A stretch of DNA of 60,708 bases, taken from contig NZ_JANFAK020000041.1 in assembly GCF_024721315.2 (NCBI RefSeq), forward strand, positions 1-60,708, read 5' to 3'. Within the stretch, counting starts at the first letter, position 1. Each line of letters starts with the position of its first letter. The position numbers and the translations under genes were made by a program. Positions 46,001 to 54,592 of the stretch are shown here, piece by piece. The notes beneath the pieces were generated by a model. The model searched no databases, was not told the DNA's origin, and worked only from the letters and a program-made list of their open reading frames with translations. The stretch comes from Streptomyces sp. Isolate_45 (GTDB taxonomy: Bacteria; Actinomycetota; Actinomycetes; Streptomycetales; Streptomycetaceae).

Positions 46001-47844
46001 ACACCACCGTGCTGGATCCGGTTCAATGTTTCGTCGAGGGTGATGGCCGCATCGATGAGCGCCAAGTGGGTGAAGGCCTGGGGGAAGTTGCCCAGCTGCC
46101 GCCCGGTGAGAGCGATCTCCTCGGAGTAGAGACCCAGGTGGTTGGCGTACGTCATCATCTTCTCCAAGACGAGTCTGGCCTGATCGGTCCGCCCGGCCCG
46201 GGCCAGCGCGTCGACGTACATGAAAGTGCACAAGGAAAACGTTCCCTCGGAGCCCCGCAGGCCGTCCGGTGAGGCCTCGGGGTTGTAACGGTAGACGAGG
46301 CTGTCGGTCACCAGCTCGCGGTCCATCGCATCCAGGGTCGACGTCCACATCGGGTCATCGGGCGTGATGAACCCCACCGTTGGCATCCGAAGCAAAGCCG
46401 AGTCGAGGACACCACTGCCATAGTGCTGAACGAACGCCTTGCGCTCCGGGTCCCATCCTTTGGCCAGTACCTGCTCGTAGATGTGGTCGCGCTCGGTGGT
46501 CCAGCGTGCGCTCTCCGCCGGCCGGCCGTGGGCAGCCGCCAGACGAAGGGCGCGGTCGAACGCGACCCAGGACATCACACGGCCGTAAGTGAAGTCCTGG
46601 CGACCACCGCGCGTCTCCCAGAGTCCCTCTCCCGCCTGATCCCAATTGTCCACGAGCCAGTCGAGCAAGGTGCGCAGCGATGCCCATCCCTGTATGTCCA
46701 GGTGGATGCCATGTTGATGGGCGAAAGAGATACTGTCCAGCGCCTCACCGTATATGTCCAACTGGAGTTGGACGGCCGCTCCATTGCCTATGCGTACCGG
46801 CGCGGAACCCTGGTACCCCTCCCAGTGTTCCAGGACTTCCTCGTACAGGTCGGATGAGCCATCCACCCGATACATGATGTTCAACGGACCGGTGGAGGTG
46901 TCCCTGCCGGCCTTCTCCTTAACTCGGTCGCCCAACCAGCCGATGAACGCCCTCGCCTCCTCGGTGAACCCGAGGCCCAGCAAGGCATACACCGAGAAGG
47001 ACGCATCGCGAACCCACGTGAACCGGTAGTCCCAATTTCGCTCACCCCCCAACTGCTCCGGGAGGCCCGCCGTGGGCGCCGCCACCATTGCCCCCGTCGG
47101 CGCGTAAGTCATCAACTTGAGGGTGATGGCGGAACGCTCCACCGTTTCGCGCCATCGGCCCGTGTACCGGGACTGCCGCAGCCACGACCGCCAAAATCGG
47201 CGTGTCTCCTCGAAAAGCATCTGGAACTCCGCGACGCGGATCTCGCGTGGTGGCAGCTCGTCAGCCGACGTCATGACCAGACCCCGCTGCTGTCCTGCGG
47301 TGAGCGCGACTTCGACACGCAAGTCGCCATCCCCGGTGAGGGTGTGAACAAGCCGCTCGTCCCCCGGTTCGCGCACCACGCTTACGGTGAGTGTCAGACC
47401 CTCGGAAGAGAACACCGCACCGTTCTCAGTGGCGTGCAAGGTATGAGGCTTGCGGCCGTAATCGAACCGCGGGGCGATCTCGACCTGAAATGTCATGCTC
47501 CCACGTACACAGCGAAGCATGCGGACCAGGCCGTGGCGGTCTGTGGCAGCCCCACCGGTGACCGGCATGAAATCGACGACCTCGCCGGCTCCGGACTCCG
47601 TCATGAAGCGTGTCACCAGGATCGCTGTGTCCGGCAAGTACAACTGCTTGGTGGTGTAGGCGCTTTCCGCAGGTCTGACCGCGAAATGTCCGCCCTTCTC
47701 CCAGTCGAGCAGCGCCCCGAACACGCTGGGTGAATCGAAGCGTGGACAGCAGAACCAGTCGATCGTTCCGTCCGTGGTCACCAGCGCCGCGGTCTGTAGA
47801 TCGCCGATCAAGCCGTGGTTCTCGATGAGCGGATAGTCTGCCAT
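45997..47844 (-). CDS. Glycoside hydrolase family 15 (glucoamylase/trehalase type), copy 1
   Basis: A 615-residue cytosolic (alpha/alpha)6-barrel enzyme with an N-terminal beta-sandwich. Opening: PLIENHGLIGDLQTAALVTT, DGTIDWFCCPRFDSPSVFGA. Catalytic domain: GERNWDYRFTWVRDASFSVY; candidate general acid Glu in GLWETRGGRQDFTYGRVMSW; candidate base Glu in SEEIALTGRQLGNFPQAFTH. There is no signal peptide, so it acts on intracellular alpha-glucans or trehalose; actinobacterial members are often trehalases. The N-terminal ADYPLIENHGLIGD marks the start, ATG at 47844. It is divergent from the DUF2254 gene. A paralogue is at 51113-52933. Confidence 0.85.
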   Translation of the reverse strand: MADYPLIENHGLIGDLQTAALVTTDGTIDWFCCPRFDSPSVFGALLDWEKGGHFAVRPAESAYTTKQLYLPDTAILVTRFMTESGAGEVVDFMPVTGGAATDRHGLVRMLRCVRGSMTFQVEIAPRFDYGRKPHTLHATENGAVFSSEGLTLTVSVVREPGDERLVHTLTGDGDLRVEVALTAGQQRGLVMTSADELPPREIRVAEFQMLFEETRRFWRSWLRQSRYTGRWRETVERSAITLKLMTYAPTGAMVAAPTAGLPEQLGGERNWDYRFTWVRDASFSVYALLGLGFTEEARAFIGWLGDRVKEKAGRDTSTGPLNIMYRVDGSSDLYEEVLEHWEGYQGSAPVRIGNGAAVQLQLDIYGEALDSISFAHQHGIHLDIQGWASLRTLLDWLVDNWDQAGEGLWETRGGRQDFTYGRVMSWVAFDRALRLAAAHGRPAESARWTTERDHIYEQVLAKGWDPERKAFVQHYGSGVLDSALLRMPTVGFITPDDPMWTSTLDAMDRELVTDSLVYRYNPEASPDGLRGSEGTFSLCTFMYVDALARAGRTDQARLVLEKMMTYANHLGLYSEEIALTGRQLGNFPQAFTHLALIDAAITLDETLNRIQHGGV

Positions 47845-47992
47845 GAAAGACTCCTTCCTCGGCCCACCCGATCAGACTAGGCGCGGAATTCCTGGCGAGC
47901 CCGTCGACCGTGCAACGCTGCATTCCCGGGCAAATCGCTCTAGTATGGACGGAAGCGACAGGCCGCTTCACGCCGCCGAATTCAGGGAGTCG

Positions 47993-49279
47993 ATGAAGAT
48001 GTCCTGGTCGGTGCGTTTCCGGCTGCGGCAGCACGCTAAAGCAAGCCTGTGGATCGTCCCTCTGATCGGACTCGCGCTCGGAGCCGTGTTCGCGGAATGG
48101 ACCGCCGGTATCGACGGAGCGGACCTCCTGCCCGGGGACTGGCGCTACTCCGCGACCACTGCCAGCAGCGTGCTCAGTTCCGTCGTGGGCGCCATGGTCG
48201 CCCTCCTGGGGTTCGTCGTCACCATCGGTGTCCTCGTCATCCAGCAAGCCACCGGAACGCTATCACCCCGCTACATGCGGCTGTGGTACCGCGATCGACT
48301 GCAAAAGGCCGTGCTGGCGACCTTCACGGGCACATTCGCCTACGCCTTTTCACTGCTGCGGAAAATCGAGCCCAACTCCGTCCCCAACCTCGGGGTGACC
48401 CTCTCGGGCGTCGCCGTATCCCTCAGCCTTCTGCTCCTGCTCATCTATCTCAACCGCTTCACCCACAACCTGCGGCCCGTGGCCATCGCCGACATCGTGG
48501 GACGCCTGGGCCAAAAGGTGATGTTCCACGGAACCGAACACATCCGCCGCACCAGAGCCCCTGCCGGGGCCTACCCTCCGTCCGCCGCTCCGGTCACCCA
48601 CGTCAGGACCGGACGGGGCGGAGTCCTCCAGGCGTTCGACGTGGCAGGACTGATTCGATCGGCTGCCCGCCACGACTGTGTATTCACCCTGTGCCACCAC
48701 ATCGGTGACTTCGTACCCCCCGGCGCCACACTCGTCGAGGTACACGGCACCAAACAGATTCCGGACCCTCGACACACCGCAGGACACATCGCTCTCGGAA
48801 CTGAGCGCACCATCGAACAGGATCCCGCCTTCGCCCTGCGCATCCTTGTCGACATCGCCATCCGAGCGCTCTCTCCTGCCGTCAACGACCCCACCACCGC
48901 CGTGCAGGCGCTCAACCACATCGACACGTTTCTGCATGCCATCGGCCGAGCCCAACTCTGCAACCAGTACGTACTGGCGGACGCACACGGCCGTCCCCGG
49001 CTGGTGATCCCCGGCCGTAACTGGGATGACTATCTGCAGCTCGGGGTCACAGAGATCCGTGAGTACGGGGCCACCTCCCTTCAAGTGTGCAGACGGCTGC
49101 GCGCCCTGTTGGAGGACCTGCTTCATACCCAGCCGACGGACCGACTGTCGGCAGTACACGCCGAACTCATCCTCCTCGACGAAGCCGTCCAGCGGAACTT
49201 CACCGATCCCATCCGCCGCGCCCAAGCTCAGACACCCGACCGCCAGGGCATCGGCAGCGGTCGACGGCCCGGGACTTGA
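47993..49279 (+). CDS. DUF2254 membrane protein
   Basis: A 428-residue membrane protein. Four predicted helices lie in the first ~180 residues (ASLWIVPLIGLALGAVFAEW; VVGAMVALLGFVVTIGVLVI; AVLATFTGTFAYAFSLL; LGVTLSGVAVSLSLLLLLIY), with QQATGTLSPRYMRLWYRDRL between helices 2 and 3. The soluble remainder has DVAGLIRSAARHDCVFTLCH, GDFVPPGATLVEVHG, DIAIRALSPAVNDPTTAVQA, the DUF2254 hallmark. Function unknown. I chose ATG at 47993 because GGGAG lies 5 bases upstream; the frame is open back towards the divergent GH15 gene. Confidence 0.8.
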   Translation: MKMSWSVRFRLRQHAKASLWIVPLIGLALGAVFAEWTAGIDGADLLPGDWRYSATTASSVLSSVVGAMVALLGFVVTIGVLVIQQATGTLSPRYMRLWYRDRLQKAVLATFTGTFAYAFSLLRKIEPNSVPNLGVTLSGVAVSLSLLLLLIYLNRFTHNLRPVAIADIVGRLGQKVMFHGTEHIRRTRAPAGAYPPSAAPVTHVRTGRGGVLQAFDVAGLIRSAARHDCVFTLCHHIGDFVPPGATLVEVHGTKQIPDPRHTAGHIALGTERTIEQDPAFALRILVDIAIRALSPAVNDPTTAVQALNHIDTFLHAIGRAQLCNQYVLADAHGRPRLVIPGRNWDDYLQLGVTEIREYGATSLQVCRRLRALLEDLLHTQPTDRLSAVHAELILLDEAVQRNFTDPIRRAQAQTPDRQGIGSGRRPGT

Positions 49280-49525
49280 TCCGCCAGGGGCGCCGTTCGG
49301 CGACGAGAGGACCACCGCACCGCTGCCCTGCTCGCCCTTCCCCAACCCGTGGACGGACCATCTCGAACGACCGGACTGTCGGCCCGGCCCGGCCGCCACA
49401 CGATGGTGCTGCGCTGCAAGAGCTGCGCGTGGCTTCCTTGACCGACAGGGCCGCCACCCGCAAAGTCGGGACGCGACCCGACCAAGACCGCAGACGGTTC
49501 CGACCTTTCAGGAGTGAAAGCGCTC

Positions 49526-50170
49526 ATGCTCCTTGACCTGGCCGTGATCGGTACGGCTATCACCCTGGGGCCCCTACACAACAGCGCCTTCATCCTGCTG
49601 CTTTCCTCGCGGCGTGGCGTCCGCACGGGATTGGCTTTCGTCGTCTCGTGGCTCGCCAACCTGGTGACGGTGATTGCGTGCGTGCTCTTGTTGACGGGCG
49701 GCGAGCCTCCGGCTCGCCACAGCGCACCGTCGACGGGGGTGGCATGTGTGAAACTGTCCATCGGCATCGGGATGGTGCTCTACGGCGCGCACCGGTTTCG
49801 GCGGCCCTCCCGCCCCCACGGCCCTCCGCGCTGGACCGCCCGCGTGGACAACGCCTCCTGGGCCACTGCTGCCGGGCTCGCTTGGTTGCTGCAGCCTTGG
49901 GCACTGGTTGGTGCCGGCGCAGCGACGGTCGTTGCTGCGGACCTATCCTCCCTCACCGACTGGCTCGCGCTGGCCGGCTACTGCCTACTGGCCACGCTCA
50001 GCCTCATCGTCATGGAGACGTATGGCGTTTTGGCTCCGGCGGCCGCAGACGCCAAGTTGAACGCCCTGCGGACCTGGCTCGGGCACCACCAGGAGCAGCT
50101 GATCGTTACCCTGTCCATCCTTGCCGGCCTGTGGTTGATGGGGCGGGGTATCTACGAGCTGACCGTCTGA
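49526..50170 (+). CDS. GAP/Sap-like membrane protein
   Basis: A 214-residue protein with about six hydrophobic helices: LLDLAVIGTAITLGPLHNSA, GLAFVVSWLANLVTVIACVL, VKLSIGIGMVLYGAHRF, WATAAGLAWLLQPWALVGAG, WLALAGYCLLATLSLIVMET, LSILAGLWLMGRGIYEL. The helix pattern and LGPLH opening fit the GAP (Sap/LysE-like) family of small exporters linked with lipid or solute export. AGGAG lies 11 bases before ATG 49526; a GTG at 49514 is also in frame but has no RBS. Confidence 0.65.
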   Translation: MLLDLAVIGTAITLGPLHNSAFILLLSSRRGVRTGLAFVVSWLANLVTVIACVLLLTGGEPPARHSAPSTGVACVKLSIGIGMVLYGAHRFRRPSRPHGPPRWTARVDNASWATAAGLAWLLQPWALVGAGAATVVAADLSSLTDWLALAGYCLLATLSLIVMETYGVLAPAAADAKLNALRTWLGHHQEQLIVTLSILAGLWLMGRGIYELTV

Positions 50171-50365
50171 CAGCGGACAGCGCTGCCTTGCCCGTGTCGC
50201 CCGTCCCCGCGTTGGCCGGGCATTGGAGCCCCCGACAAGTATGGAGTTCGCAAGATTCGACGATGCAGTCCTCGTCGGGGCGAGGGCGTGCTGATGCTGA
50301 GCCTCATCGAGACGGCAACGAGCATCCCGACGATGGCCATGTGGGCCCAGGGCGCCGGCAGGCTG

Positions 50366-50632
50366 CTACTGCGGAGCCACCCGACATGCCTGATCAGCGT
50401 CGCTCTTGGAGATGCCGGCCTCGTTGAGGCTGGCGGTGCAACTGGTCTGGTTACCGATCTGACCCTGATAACACGCTTGCCGGACGGCATCGGTGACCGA
50501 CTGATTGCTTTTGGTGACATGTTGTTCGCAGGCCTGGGCGTCCGCATTGACGGCCGGAGAGGCCATGAAGACACCGCCGGCAGCCAGGACCAGCCCGGCG
50601 AGCAGCGTGGGGATCCGAACGAAAGCACGCAT
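50366..50632 (-). CDS. Small secreted cysteine-containing protein
   Basis: An 88-residue protein. It has a signal peptide (RAFVRIPTLLAGLVLAAGGV, then FMASPAVNADA) and a mature part of about 57 residues with four cysteines (ACEQH, ACYQG, SCTAS, ACRVA), enough for two disulfides. It is rich in Gln, Ser and Asn. GAGGAAGCAGG precedes the ATG. Family not recognised. It is convergent with the GAP-like gene. Confidence 0.7.
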   Translation of the reverse strand: MRAFVRIPTLLAGLVLAAGGVFMASPAVNADAQACEQHVTKSNQSVTDAVRQACYQGQIGNQTSCTASLNEAGISKSDADQACRVAPQ

Positions 50633-51112
50633 GGCGGTGCACCTGCTTCCTCAGAGGGGGGGATCACGCGATTCGCGATGCGCCGAACCGCAGGCGAGGA
50701 AGATGCGCGAATGAGGCACCCCTAGCGAGAGCGATCGGTTCGAAGCATCAGTCACTTCGACGCTAGAGGAAGCCACGGCCGCACGCACTTCAAGCCGACA
50801 CAGCCCGCGGGGGTCCAGCCGGGAGCGGGGCTCCCTCCCGTGAAGCTTCCGCCTGCAAGCAACCCGGTCTGGGGCCTCTCACGTCGTTCGGGCGGATGTT
50901 GGCCATGCGTTGCCCGACGAGCGTCCTCTCGTCGCCCCCGCTGACTTGGCGTTCCGCCGGTTTGCGAGGTGGTGCTCCGGCTTGATCGACGAGGCGTACG
51001 CGTCCACTGGCGTGGACCATCCCGCGGCGGGCGCCGATGATCGCGACATGGCAGGCACGGCCGAGGTGGCCGATAGTGGACGCGGGGGCTCTCCCGAGAA
51101 CTCGGAGCCGCA
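50633..51112. other. Intergenic region, nothing certain
   Basis: About 480 bases between the small secreted protein and GH15 copy 2, presumably holding promoters for both divergent genes. A plus-strand frame at 50940-51100 (FRRFARWCSGLIDEAYASTG) looks slightly protein-like but has no start signal or homology that I recognise. Confidence 0.35.
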
Positions 51113-52933
51113 ATGGACCGCTACCCTCCTATCGCCGAGCACGGCCTGGTGGGCGACCTGCAGACAGCGGCGCTCGTGTCGTCGCAGGGCGTCGTGGACT
51201 GGTTCGCGGCGCCCAGGTTCGACTCGCCCAGCATCTTCGCCGCGTTGCTCGACCATGACGGCGGCGGGTACCTGCGGCTGGCGCCCGAGCATCCGGACGG
51301 GACCTGCAAGCAGCTGTACTACCCGGAAACCGCCATACTGGTGACCCGGTTCTTGTCGCCGGACGGGGTGGGCGAAGTCATCGACTTCATGCCGCCTGAC
51401 CGGACCGGGACCGCCACGGACCGTCACACCCTTGTCCGTATGGTCCGCGCCGTGCGGGGCAGCGTCGATTTCACGCTGGAGTGCCGGCCCCGTTTCGACT
51501 ACGGCAGGGCCGAGCACAAGCTCGAACTGGGCGAGGCCGGGGCCGTGTTCCGGGCGGCGGGGATCGACGGCCACCTGCAGACCACCTTCCCGGTGGAGAG
51601 GGACGGCCAGGATGTCCGCGGACGGGTGACGCTGAAGGCCGGCGAGTCCGGTGGTGTCGTGTTCACCGTCTGTGACTCGGGCGGCGACGCGCCCGCGCCG
51701 CCCACCGCCGACTGGTTCCACGGGCAGTTCGAGGAGGTCGGCCGGTTCTGGCGGGACTGGCTGCGCAAGTCCCACTACCGGGGACGGTGGCCCGAACTCG
51801 TACACCGTTCGGCCATCACCCTCAAGCTCCTCACCTACGCCCCCACCGGCGCGCTGGTCGCGGCAGCCACGATGGGCCTGCCCGAACAGGTCGGCGGGGA
51901 GCGCAACTGGGACTACCGCTTCACCTGGGTCCGTGATGGTGCGCTGTCCGTACGGGCCATGCTGGAGCTCGGCTTCGTCGAGGAGGCCACTGCTTTCGTC
52001 CACTGGTTGGTGGACCGGCTCCAGGAACGTGCGGGCAAGGAGGGGGAGCCGCTCCAGACGATGTACCGGATTGACGGGGACCCCGACCTGCCTGAGGAGA
52101 CCCTCGAGCACTTCGAGGGCTACCGAGGCTCGGCCCCTGTCCGCATCGGCAACGGTGCCGCCGACCAGCTCCAGCTGGACATCTACGGCGAGGCCATTTA
52201 CGCCCTGTCCCAGGGGTCCGAGATCGCTCAGCAGGCCGGCTTCCGGGGATGGCAAGCCCTGGCCCGGACGCTGGACTGGTTCGCCGAAGCCTGGGACCGG
52301 CCGGACGAGGGCATCTGGGAGACCAGGGGTGGCCGCAAGGACTTCACCTACAGCCGGGTCATGTCGTGGCTCGCCTTCGACCACGGGCTGCAACTCGCCG
52401 AGCGTTTCCGCAGGCCCGCCGACCTGGAACGGTGGCGCCAAGCCCGGGACGCCGTCTTCGCGCAGGTCATGGAACGCGGCTGGAGCGAGAAGGAGCAGGC
52501 CTTCGTCCAGCACTACGACGGCGACGTCCTGGACGCCTCGCTGCTGCTCATGCCCATGGTCGGGTTCGTCGCTCCCCGGGACCAGGCCTGGCTCTCCACG
52601 CTCGACGCGATGGACCGCAAGCTCGTCTCCGACAGCCTCGTCTACCGCTACGACCCTGCCGCGTCGCCGGACGGTCTGCGCGGTTCGGAGGGCACCTTCA
52701 GCCTGTGCACCTTCCTCTACGTCGACGCTCTCGCGCGGGCGGGGCGGGTGTCCCAGGCCCGGTACACCTTCGAGAAGATGCAGACCTACGCCAACCACGT
52801 GGGCCTGTTCGCCGAGGAGGTCGGTCCCAGCGGCGAGCAACTGGGCAACTTCCCGCAGGCGTTCACCCACCTCTCCCTGATCATGTCCGCCATCACCCTC
52901 GACAAGGCGCTCGACGCCGAGGACGGACGCTGA
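51113..52933 (+). CDS. Glycoside hydrolase family 15 (glucoamylase/trehalase type), copy 2
   Basis: A 606-residue cytosolic enzyme, paralogous to copy 1 over the whole length. Opening PPIAEHGLVGDLQTAALVSS, QGVVDWFAAPRFDSPSIFAA; core GERNWDYRFTWVRDGALSVR; candidate acid Glu in GIWETRGGRKDFTYSRVMSW; candidate base Glu in FAEEVGPSGEQLGNFPQAFT. It probably hydrolyses an intracellular alpha-glucan or trehalose to glucose. GGAG precedes the ATG. It heads a rightward series: GH15, cyclase (3 bases downstream), gluconokinase (8 bases further), then the GMC oxidoreductase. Glucose from it could feed the gluconate/SDR/gluconokinase steps nearby. Confidence 0.85.
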   Translation: MDRYPPIAEHGLVGDLQTAALVSSQGVVDWFAAPRFDSPSIFAALLDHDGGGYLRLAPEHPDGTCKQLYYPETAILVTRFLSPDGVGEVIDFMPPDRTGTATDRHTLVRMVRAVRGSVDFTLECRPRFDYGRAEHKLELGEAGAVFRAAGIDGHLQTTFPVERDGQDVRGRVTLKAGESGGVVFTVCDSGGDAPAPPTADWFHGQFEEVGRFWRDWLRKSHYRGRWPELVHRSAITLKLLTYAPTGALVAAATMGLPEQVGGERNWDYRFTWVRDGALSVRAMLELGFVEEATAFVHWLVDRLQERAGKEGEPLQTMYRIDGDPDLPEETLEHFEGYRGSAPVRIGNGAADQLQLDIYGEAIYALSQGSEIAQQAGFRGWQALARTLDWFAEAWDRPDEGIWETRGGRKDFTYSRVMSWLAFDHGLQLAERFRRPADLERWRQARDAVFAQVMERGWSEKEQAFVQHYDGDVLDASLLLMPMVGFVAPRDQAWLSTLDAMDRKLVSDSLVYRYDPAASPDGLRGSEGTFSLCTFLYVDALARAGRVSQARYTFEKMQTYANHVGLFAEEVGPSGEQLGNFPQAFTHLSLIMSAITLDKALDAEDGR

Positions 52934-52936
52934 GCA

Positions 52937-53881
52937 GTGGTCACACCATCTCGCCCGGCAGGCGATGCCACGCTGACCGCTGCGGAGTTCGCCGCGCTCT
53001 ACCGACGTCTCCTGAAGGGTGCGGCCTGGGCCGGCGGGGAGCGGGGTGCTTTGGTCGCCCTCACTCCCGACCGTGTGCTGGCCGCCAGCCGTGAAGTACG
53101 GACAGGCCGGACAGTAACACTCGCCGCACGGGTGGAAACCACATCAGGACCGGACAACCCGGAACCGGCGAAGCACAAGATGAGGAGCACTCCGGAGAGC
53201 GGGTCCTCGGACGGACTGGGATTCGCCATGGACCGGTTCGCCATGAACGTGCACGGGGACGCCGACAGCCACATCGATGCCCTCTGCCACGTCATCTACG
53301 ACGGCACCCTCCACGGCGGCGTGGCGGCGAGCAGCGTCACGTCCGGCGGCGCCACGGCGCTCCCCATCGAGGCGGTCCGAAACGGGATCGTGGGACGCGG
53401 CGTGCTACTGGACATCGCCCGGGCGCGCGGAGTCCCGTGGCTCGAACCGGGTGACCACGTGACCGCAGACGACCTCGCCGCCGCCGAGACGGCCCAGGAC
53501 GTCCGCGTAGGCGTAGGCGACCTCCTGTTCGTCCGCGTCGGCCACCGGCGACGCCGCACCGAACTGGGTGCGTGGCACACCGCGCAGTCCCGCGCGGGAC
53601 TCCACCCGTCCGCCATGGAGTTTCTCGCGGACCGTCGGGTCGCCGTCCTCGGCGGCGACGGCAACAACGACACCGCCCCGAGCTCCACCGAGGGCGTCGA
53701 CTTCCCCGTGCACGTCCTGGCCATACACGCCATGGGCCTGCACCTGCTGGACTACCTCCAGTTCGAGGACCTGACACACGCCTGCGAGGCAGAGAAGCGC
53801 TGGTCCTTCCTGTGCGTCATCGCACCCCTGCGGCTGCCGCACGCCACCGGCTCACCGGTCAACCCGATCGCCGTCCTCTGA
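52937..53881 (+). CDS. Cyclase-family metal-dependent hydrolase
   Basis: A 314-residue protein of the cyclase/kynurenine formamidase superfamily. The metal site reads DADSHIDALCH, a variant of HxGTHxD (the first His is Asp and GTH is DSH). Other family blocks: RFAMNVHGD, NGIVGRGVLLDIARARGVPW, LEPGDHVTADDLAAAE, VRVGVGDLLFVRVGH, SAMEFLADRRVAVLGGDGNN, VHVLAIHAMGLHLLD. Family members cleave N-formyl amides or lactones; a sugar-lactone substrate would fit the gluconokinase next door, but that is inference. GTG at 52937, three bases after the GH15 stop, so probably in one operon. A broken paralogue is at 43277-43626. Confidence 0.8.
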   Translation: MVTPSRPAGDATLTAAEFAALYRRLLKGAAWAGGERGALVALTPDRVLAASREVRTGRTVTLAARVETTSGPDNPEPAKHKMRSTPESGSSDGLGFAMDRFAMNVHGDADSHIDALCHVIYDGTLHGGVAASSVTSGGATALPIEAVRNGIVGRGVLLDIARARGVPWLEPGDHVTADDLAAAETAQDVRVGVGDLLFVRVGHRRRRTELGAWHTAQSRAGLHPSAMEFLADRRVAVLGGDGNNDTAPSSTEGVDFPVHVLAIHAMGLHLLDYLQFEDLTHACEAEKRWSFLCVIAPLRLPHATGSPVNPIAVL

Positions 53882-53889
53882 GGAAGATC

Positions 53890-54414
53890 ATGGAGACAGC
53901 CGCCGACGTGCCCACCGTCGTCGTGGTCATGGGCGTCGCGGGATCGGGGAAATCCACGGTGGGCGCGCTGCTCGCGCAGCGTCTGTCGCTGCCCTTCCTG
54001 GAGGCAGATGACCTGCACTCGGCCGCGAACCGGGCCAAGATGGCTGAAGGCCAGCCGCTCGACGACGAGGACCGCCATCCGTGGCTAATGTCTCTCGCCC
54101 ACTGGATCAAGGAAGCCACCGACACGGGACGGGGCGGGGTCGTGGCATGTTCGGCCCTCAAGCACTCCTACCGCGACATGCTCCGCAGGGCGGGGGCCGG
54201 AGTCTGGTTCCTGCACCTCGCGCTCGATCAGGCGACCGCTAACCGGCGGGTGGCCGGACGTACGGGCCATTTCATGCCCGCCCGGCTGGAGGCCTCCCAG
54301 TACGCCGCTCTCCAACCCCTGCGCCCAGGCGAGCCCGGCCTGACCGTGAACGCCGACTCCACCCCGCAGGACATAGTCGACGAGGCGGCCGAGGCGCTCT
54401 CGAATCCCGCATGA
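53890..54414 (+). CDS. gntK: Gluconokinase (GntK type)
   Basis: A 174-residue P-loop kinase phosphorylating D-gluconate to 6-phosphogluconate. Walker A VVVMGVAGSGKSTVGALLAQ; substrate part LEADDLHSAANRAKMAEGQP, LDDEDRHPWL, hallmarks of thermoresistant gluconokinase; VACSALKHSYRDMLRR; then GRTGHFMPARLEASQYAALQ (the GHFMP motif). AGGAAGATC precedes the ATG. It lies 8 bases after the cyclase gene, likely co-transcribed. With the glucose-1-dehydrogenase-like SDR and the GMC enzyme nearby, it suggests a glucose to gluconate to pentose-phosphate path. Confidence 0.9.
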   Translation: METAADVPTVVVVMGVAGSGKSTVGALLAQRLSLPFLEADDLHSAANRAKMAEGQPLDDEDRHPWLMSLAHWIKEATDTGRGGVVACSALKHSYRDMLRRAGAGVWFLHLALDQATANRRVAGRTGHFMPARLEASQYAALQPLRPGEPGLTVNADSTPQDIVDEAAEALSNPA

Positions 54415-54592
54415 ACGCCCAGCCTCCCCACGGCGGAGCCCGCGCCGAGTCGCCGCCCCCGTCAGGGGCCGTTAAGTTCGAAATACCCCTGAATCCGATC
54501 ACGCGGGTGCGTCCCTGTACGCCGCAGCACCGCGTCCCTCAGGAAGGACGCCACGGCCAGGACGGCCGGTGACTCCAAGAACGGATCTCCGA

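Noticed and set aside
47845..47992. Sigma-70-type promoter with TAGTAT at 47941-47946 for the DUF2254 gene
   Set aside because: No convincing -35 element at 16-18 bases upstream, so I did not list it.
50879..52870. 663-codon minus-strand frame under GH15 copy 2
   Set aside because: Mirror of a well-supported enzyme gene; low-complexity Val/Gly/Glu composition.
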